From positions 1-9,506 of the forward strand of contig CAZWVK010000103.1 in NCBI GenBank assembly GCA_964636785.1: a stretch of DNA of 9,506 nt, read 5' to 3'. Below, in pieces: positions 5,264 to 9,506 of this stretch. A program made the position numbers and the translations under genes. Position 1 is the first letter of the stretch. Each line of letters begins with the position of its first letter. The notes under the pieces were generated by a model, which was not told the DNA's origin, ran no database searches, and saw nothing but the letters and a program-made list of their open reading frames with translations. Source of the stretch: UBA6776 sp964636785. Its GTDB lineage: Bacteria > Bdellovibrionota > Bdellovibrionia > Bdellovibrionales > UBA1609.

Positions 5264-5421
5264 ATTGGAGAAGATAGAAACGAGATGGGGAAAAATAGCG
5301 AAAAGTACAGTCAGTCCGAATTTGGCGAAAAGGCAAAGCCTAAGAATATTGAGTAGATGTACGTTTTCGTGCTGTCCCTTAGAGGACACTACTTGGACAC
5401 CTTTTGGACATTAGACAAATG
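5264..5421. other. Convergent intergenic stretch with 11-bp-phased GGACA repeats
   Basis: Between the converging tandem-RHH gene and the winged-helix gene lie three direct copies of GGACA starting at 5384, 5395 and 5406, each 11 bp apart, preceded by an inverted copy TGTCC at 5373-5377. The inverted and first direct copies could form a small hairpin without a T-tract. No convincing terminator was seen for either converging gene. A 23-codon ORF at 5285-5356 has no good ribosome-binding site and is not called. A protein-binding locus such as an origin is possible but unproven. Confidence 0.45.
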
Positions 5422-6162
5422 TTACAGCTTTATTTGCTGCCCCTTCCAGTTCTTAAATACAAATTCATCATTTTCAAATAAATCATTTTTCAGAATATAA
5501 AAAAATTTAGGATGAACGGTATTTGCTTTTTGTTCTTCAACTTTCATTAACTGAGTCATTATTCTCTTTGAGTTGCATACATACAGAGCTATCGTCACTT
5601 CACTTGAGCTGTAGTATTTTTCAAAGAACTGTTCATATCTTGAATTTGACTTATGGTAAGCATCAAATTCGATAGGTAGAAATAGTAGATTCTCTGCCCC
5701 CTCCGCAACTACTAGGCCATCAGAGTTTAAGTTCATAAATGCTGAGTAAATCCCGTCGTCATGTGATTTCCCCCAAGTTTGAAGTTCATTCTCACAAATA
5801 TACCTCTTAATCTTAGGTCTTTGTAAAAAACGATGACGTATATCTACCAGAGAGAGGTCGTGTTCTACAGAGTCACTTTTAATTTCAATTCGCTGTTCTT
5901 CTCCTTTTGCTACAAATTCAGAAAACCCTTTCTTTGTTAAACTTACGACTTTTTTTCCATGACGAATTGTTCTTGAGCGATAACCTTCAATGAGTTTGTT
6001 ATTCTCAAGTTTGCGAAGCCTCTTCGCTACGCTATTACTCTTTAAGCCATGATATATGTCTCGACTCGCTTGCTCGTAGCTGGCAACTTTAACCGAATGG
6101 AGATATTTTAAAAACTCAATATCCACCTTAGAAATATACATTCCTAGAATAGAAGACTTCAT
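5422..6162 (-). CDS. Winged-helix protein resembling the replication-relaxation family
   Basis: The 246-residue protein starts with a winged helix (about 8-80: DIEFLKYLHSVKVASYEQASRDIY, NSVAKRLRKLENNKLIEG, then a basic wing and SLTKKGFSEF). A second part follows the pattern I associate with Replic_Relax proteins: SVEHDLSLVDIRHRF (99-112), ENEL (124-127), SDGLVV (147-152), and PIEFDAYHKSNSRYEQFFEKYY (163-184). The acidic residues D148, E165 and D167 could form a nuclease-like site, but this is speculation. The family occurs on plasmids and ICEs near FtsK-type ATPases, where a role in DNA processing or replication is suspected. The start overlaps the FtsK-like stop (ATGA) and is preceded by AAGGAG, indicating coupled expression. 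Family assignment is by eye, so moderate. Confidence 0.6.
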   Translation of the reverse strand: MKSSILGMYISKVDIEFLKYLHSVKVASYEQASRDIYHGLKSNSVAKRLRKLENNKLIEGYRSRTIRHGKKVVSLTKKGFSEFVAKGEEQRIEIKSDSVEHDLSLVDIRHRFLQRPKIKRYICENELQTWGKSHDDGIYSAFMNLNSDGLVVAEGAENLLFLPIEFDAYHKSNSRYEQFFEKYYSSSEVTIALYVCNSKRIMTQLMKVEEQKANTVHPKFFYILKNDLFENDEFVFKNWKGQQIKL

Positions 6163-7727
6163 TCATTCTCCTTGCTAGTTTCACCATCTTTAACAAAATC
6201 CTTATAAGCACTGGTTTGTGCTTCTTCTTCAGTCTTCTTTTCCACTTCACCAATCATAGGATTGAAACACTTACGTTTTCCGGCTTCAAAGTCAGCGGCA
6301 ATTTCAAGGCATCTTTGTTTAATAATCTTTTCATCAATAAATGGAGCTTGAATCATCAGTTTTTTGGTTCCAAAGTTCCAAATACCTCTTCCTGGTATTT
6401 CAGGTAAGTCCATTGCATCTTTCGATCCAATAACCTGATTACTTCCTTGAAATGAATTGGCCCGAAACACCATTCTTCCAGAAATGTTCTCTGTTACAGA
6501 AGTCGGAATTACTTGATTTTCAAGTTTCTGTGTTGCTAACAGTAAATGAATTGCAGCGGCTCTCGACAATTTAGCAATCGAATCAGCAAGCTGTCGTGCT
6601 TCAAGAGCATTTTTCTTATCAGGGTCATGTGGGCCACGATTCATATACAAAACCGAGGCTTCATCTACAGCTAAGACGATCCGCTCTTTTCTATCTTCTT
6701 CTGGAACAATTTGTTTTTTGCCTTTCTTCTCAAGATACTTAAATCGAGCCTTCATTTCACGCTCAACTTGTCTAAAGACCTTCAGGGCCTCTTCCATAGT
6801 CTTAACAACACGAACATTAGGGGCCTTCACAAAGTCAATCATTTCCAGTCCTCCTTTTAGGTCAACTAGATACATCTGGATATTAGGAGTAGATTCAAGG
6901 AGTCCAAGTAAAGCCTGTTTAAAGAAAACACTTTTTCCTGATCCTGTTGTTCCAGCAATTATCATGTGCGGAAGTTCTGATACATTCTGAGTGAGTATTC
7001 CATCCATAGAATGACCGATATAAAAGCTACTGGTGGGAAGTGTAATCTTCTTAGATAACTCTGTGTAAGTGAGCTTTTCAGGGAAGTCTTGTCTATTAAG
7101 TGTGACTTCAATTCGGCCTTTATTCTTTCCATATTTGACCGACTCGATGTTTTCACGAAAATGTGCTTCTAATCTTTCTTTTTTCACTTCAAATTCAGAA
7201 AGACCGACACCATTCGCATCAAATATGTATCTTGTTCGGAATGAATCTATTTTCTTTTTCTTTATAAATTTTGGTGTTTCACCAACACCATTTCGCAAAC
7301 CGACCTTATGAAAAATAGCTTTATATTTAGTCACTAAACTTCGAGCATAGATTCCGATTGTTACAACAACTGGAAAGTATAAAAGAGTAGAGATGCCCAC
7401 CCAATGCCAATTCCTATGGATCTTATAGAGCGAAGACAATCTCTTATAAGTAAATAGTGAAGGTTCTAAACTGTGAATGAATTGAATATGTAATGCTTCA
7501 GTTGATATATAGTAACCGAGCCAAATGGCAGTCCCAATAGATACCAAGGTAAATGGACAGTAGACTGAAAAAAGAGATTTTAATACCTTCCATAATCCTA
7601 TGGCCGAGACAACTGTTGCCTCATGTAGAAACTCATTAACAGCTTGCCCGGCCAGGTCAGGTTTATTTGAGATACCATTTTTGAATTGATCTTTGTTTTG
7701 AGGATAAGAACTTTTTGAAGTATTCAT
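6159..7727 (-). CDS. FtsK/HerA-type conjugative DNA translocase (coupling ATPase)
   Basis: The 522-residue protein has two membrane helices near the N-terminus (about 51-73 and 107-128) and a cytoplasmic FtsK/SpoIIIE motor. Walker A is GTTGSGKS (259-266), followed by LVDLKGGLEM, Walker B IVLAVDEAS with D355 and E356, the sensor-like LLLATQ (385-390), and a typical NISGRMVFRANS stretch. It lacks the C-terminal DNA-reading gamma domain of chromosomal FtsK and is much shorter, like the single-motor coupling proteins of ICEs (ConQ/TcpA type). It probably moves element DNA to a transfer channel at the inner membrane. The start has GGAGAG six bases upstream. It follows a TraG-N-like gene by 65 bp and overlaps the winged-helix gene. 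Confidence 0.88.
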   Translation of the reverse strand: MNTSKSSYPQNKDQFKNGISNKPDLAGQAVNEFLHEATVVSAIGLWKVLKSLFSVYCPFTLVSIGTAIWLGYYISTEALHIQFIHSLEPSLFTYKRLSSLYKIHRNWHWVGISTLLYFPVVVTIGIYARSLVTKYKAIFHKVGLRNGVGETPKFIKKKKIDSFRTRYIFDANGVGLSEFEVKKERLEAHFRENIESVKYGKNKGRIEVTLNRQDFPEKLTYTELSKKITLPTSSFYIGHSMDGILTQNVSELPHMIIAGTTGSGKSVFFKQALLGLLESTPNIQMYLVDLKGGLEMIDFVKAPNVRVVKTMEEALKVFRQVEREMKARFKYLEKKGKKQIVPEEDRKERIVLAVDEASVLYMNRGPHDPDKKNALEARQLADSIAKLSRAAAIHLLLATQKLENQVIPTSVTENISGRMVFRANSFQGSNQVIGSKDAMDLPEIPGRGIWNFGTKKLMIQAPFIDEKIIKQRCLEIAADFEAGKRKCFNPMIGEVEKKTEEEAQTSAYKDFVKDGETSKENE

Positions 7728-7781
7728 AAATACTCTCCGCTAATTAGTAGAAATTTGCTTATTGATTTTCTGAAAAATGAA

Positions 7782-7810
7782 GTAGTGAAGCGTTAAATAC
7801 GCTTCACTAC
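7782..7810 (-). terminator. Hairpin enclosing the TraG-N-like stop codon, possible weak terminator
   Basis: GTAGTGAAGCG (7782-7792) and CGCTTCACTAC (7800-7810) form a perfect 11-bp stem, extendable by one A-T pair, with the TAA stop codon of the upstream gene in the loop. On the minus strand it is followed by TTCATTTTT, a broken T-tract. It could partly terminate transcription or stabilise the upstream mRNA, setting lower expression of the FtsK-like and winged-helix genes. Confidence 0.5.
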
Positions 7811-9307
7811 CGATGAGGCAGGATTCCCGCCCGTGGCAGCAGAAATTCCGGCATCCTTTGCCATTGTTACTGGCTCCGGTGTGCTTTCGCCTTCATTGTC
7901 TTTTATAAATGAATTGAATAACCCAAAGGCCAATATAACTGTGGGTAGAGGCCCAACGATCACTTGGAGCCAAGAGTAGATTGCATAGAATTGATAGAGC
8001 TTTGTCGTAATAAAACTCGAACTATAAAGTGAAATTCCATCAGAGAGCTTTCCAAAGGCCATCATTGTGTCTGTAGAAAGGGCAATGCTAGTCATCAAGT
8101 GATAAAGCAATGTCCATATAGGAGTCCAAAGCAAGACGGACACATATATGGCGTACCATGAAATCAAAACTTTCCATCGTCCAGCGACAACAAAAAACAC
8201 CAACCAGGGAAATAGAGCGATTAAAAACATTTTAACCATTCCCTTTAAATGTGGCGCACGCTGAAGGTACTCAGAGAATTTCTCAGCTCGTTTAGCTGTT
8301 AGTGCTGCACCTACTTGATCTCTCATGCCAAACATTGTGAGGAAGCCGTCAAATGAAAAAAGTCGACTCCAGCCAATAAGGAAGTTTGCAAATTTCCCCT
8401 TAACTTCAGCTCCCTTTTGTGTACCCAGTGAATCTTCTGATTTTGAAAGATAGTAATTTACAAGTGCATCTGAGGCGATAATATTTCTCTGATCCTCTTC
8501 TGTTATCTCCCTAATACCATCGCCATATTTTCCTCCGTAGTGACGATAAAAGGATGCACCCTTACTTTGGGCGTAGTGCCAAAGGTGACTTCGGACTTCT
8601 TCCTTTAAATCCAAGCAAGATACCCTTTTTCCATCATCTAACTGAATAGGAATAGCATCTAATTCCTGATCGACAGCTCCTTGAGGTTTAAAAAACTCAT
8701 CCAATTTGTCTTGCTTTTTCGCCGCTCCCAACAAAGGTAAGACCTTTTCAAAGCAACTATTTGTATAAACCTCTATTTTGTCTCTTAATTCAAGATCGTC
8801 GATTGTAGTCGATCCTGCATACATTACAGCTTTGTAAAATGCCGCCGGAGCATCTAATTCAGAATTAGTTTTCTTAAAAAGTTCATCCACTAAAACACTG
8901 GCTAGCTTAGAAATTTCTTCTGCGGATCGTGTAAGTAAATCAAAAACAAAACTTACGCTGTAGGACTCTTCAATAGTTGGAAATCGAGATTGAATGTATG
9001 GATTGGTATGCCATGAAATCCGTTTGTAATTCTTAATTCTGGCCGGAGAATCGACCTTGAGCAATGAAACGCCAATTATAAAGCAGGCCAAAATCTTAAA
9101 AAATACAGAAAAACTGGCACCACCTTTTTTTACGAAAGGCATATACCGAGAAAAATATTTCCAAGATGAAGATAGAAAGGTGATTCCTAATATCAAGATC
9201 AAGAGACCAACTAAAACCTCTTGAGAAGTGATTATTTTGATTGAGGCTTCATGAAGATAAATACCTATATAGGTATAGAACGCCTCATACGCAGTTGATG
9301 AAAACAT
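7793..9307 (-). CDS. TraG-N-like polytopic conjugation protein
   Basis: This 504-residue protein has membrane helices at about 31-50 and 66-84, a long soluble segment (about 90-350), then clustered helices at about 357-376, 379-405 and 437-466. The motif FLIALFPWLVFFVVAG...VSVLLWTPIWTLLYHLM resembles the TraG N-terminal domain of Gram-negative conjugation systems, where an LFP segment precedes a Trp/Pro-rich helix; YTNSCFEKVLP (181-191) also fits. Known TraG proteins act in pilus assembly, mating-pair stabilisation and entry exclusion, the last through a periplasmic C-terminal part that is missing here, leaving only a short hydrophilic tail. The start is supported by AGGAG a few bases upstream. 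It leads an operon with the FtsK-like gene. The family call is by eye and is moderate. Confidence 0.65.
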   Translation of the reverse strand: MFSSTAYEAFYTYIGIYLHEASIKIITSQEVLVGLLILILGITFLSSSWKYFSRYMPFVKKGGASFSVFFKILACFIIGVSLLKVDSPARIKNYKRISWHTNPYIQSRFPTIEESYSVSFVFDLLTRSAEEISKLASVLVDELFKKTNSELDAPAAFYKAVMYAGSTTIDDLELRDKIEVYTNSCFEKVLPLLGAAKKQDKLDEFFKPQGAVDQELDAIPIQLDDGKRVSCLDLKEEVRSHLWHYAQSKGASFYRHYGGKYGDGIREITEEDQRNIIASDALVNYYLSKSEDSLGTQKGAEVKGKFANFLIGWSRLFSFDGFLTMFGMRDQVGAALTAKRAEKFSEYLQRAPHLKGMVKMFLIALFPWLVFFVVAGRWKVLISWYAIYVSVLLWTPIWTLLYHLMTSIALSTDTMMAFGKLSDGISLYSSSFITTKLYQFYAIYSWLQVIVGPLPTVILAFGLFNSFIKDNEGESTPEPVTMAKDAGISAATGGNPASSVVKRI

Positions 9308-9363
9308 TGAATCTCCTATTATTTTATTTAGAAAAGAAATTTAGAGAGATAATCTGTGGGAAA

Positions 9364-9506
9364 TTAGAAATAAAAATGACCAAAAATTGAGGCTGCTAGA
9401 TAATAAATTCTTCCAATTAAGCCCCTGAGCTTCCTTAGAATTGGGTTTTGCGTTTGATCCGTTAAGGCTTTTAAATTTTTGGCAAATGTATTATCTGCAA
9501 CGACTT
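9364..9506 (-). CDS. 3' end of an unidentified minus-strand gene, cut by the window edge
   Basis: One minus-strand frame is open from the window end to a TAA at 9364-9366, while the other two are stopped within this stretch. It encodes about 46 C-terminal residues with a basic segment (NPILRKLRGLIGR) followed by a hydrophobic, possibly membrane-associated end (IYYLAASIFGHFYF). It precedes the TraG-N-like gene by 56 bp on the same strand and probably belongs to the same transfer operon. Too little is present to name a family, and the start lies outside the window. Confidence 0.5.
   Translation of the reverse strand, partial: VVADNTFAKNLKALTDQTQNPILRKLRGLIGRIYYLAASIFGHFYF

Noticed and set aside
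5285..5356. A 23-codon plus-strand ORF after the tandem-RHH gene
   Set aside because: Composition looks protein-like but it has no well-placed ribosome-binding site and its length is easily reached by chance.
5183..5389. A 68-codon minus-strand frame across the end of the tandem-RHH gene
   Set aside because: Antisense to the supported gene, with a hydrophobic composition that arises from reverse-reading its AT-rich codons.

Overview
The window looks like one end of an integrated conjugative or mobilisable element in the chromosome of a low-GC, probably Gram-negative bacterium. Shine-Dalgarno sequences are strong and proteins are lysine-rich. A TraG-N-like membrane protein beside an FtsK/HerA ATPase points to conjugation across a Gram-negative envelope. 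Bdellovibrionota (Bacteriovorax-like) is a guess with low confidence; nothing here proves the taxon.

Left junction (1-423). A promoter at 73-101 drives the 5' half of a tRNA-Leu (124-162) that stops exactly after its anticodon loop TTGAGGG. What follows is not a tRNA 3' half but a segment with repeated TGGTAACAA sites, like the arm sites of a phage-type attP. Then comes a complete but different tRNA-Leu(GAG) at 336-420. The simplest reading is that the element inserted into the anticodon loop of a host tRNA-Leu(GAG) and carries a full substitute tRNA with the same anticodon.

Integration module (424-2115, minus strand). A complete tyrosine recombinase lies 3 bp from the tRNA. Just upstream of it is a small excisionase-like HTH protein whose stop codon overlaps the integrase ribosome-binding site.

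Accessory and control region (2199-5263). In minus-strand order there is a DUF3560 protein, a rho-independent terminator, a stand-alone IS5-type transposase N-terminal (DUF4096) protein and a small basic protein with a possible ribbon-helix-helix fold. Upstream of the DUF3560 gene and divergent from it is a plus-strand gene for a small protein with two ribbon-helix-helix-like repeats. The 137-bp divergent promoter region holds four 20-bp AT-rich palindromic sites that overlap both predicted promoters, so the tandem protein probably represses itself and the DUF3560 gene. Its mRNA appears to be leaderless.

Transfer region (5422-9506, minus strand). In transcription order: the last 46 or more codons of an unidentified gene cut by the window edge, a polytopic TraG-N-like protein, an FtsK/HerA-type DNA-pumping ATPase with two membrane helices, and a winged-helix protein resembling the replication-relaxation family. 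The last two overlap by ATGA. Between the end of this operon and the tandem RHH gene is a 158-bp non-coding stretch with three 11-bp-phased GGACA repeats, a candidate origin or protein-binding locus. No classical relaxase or replication initiator was recognised in the window.
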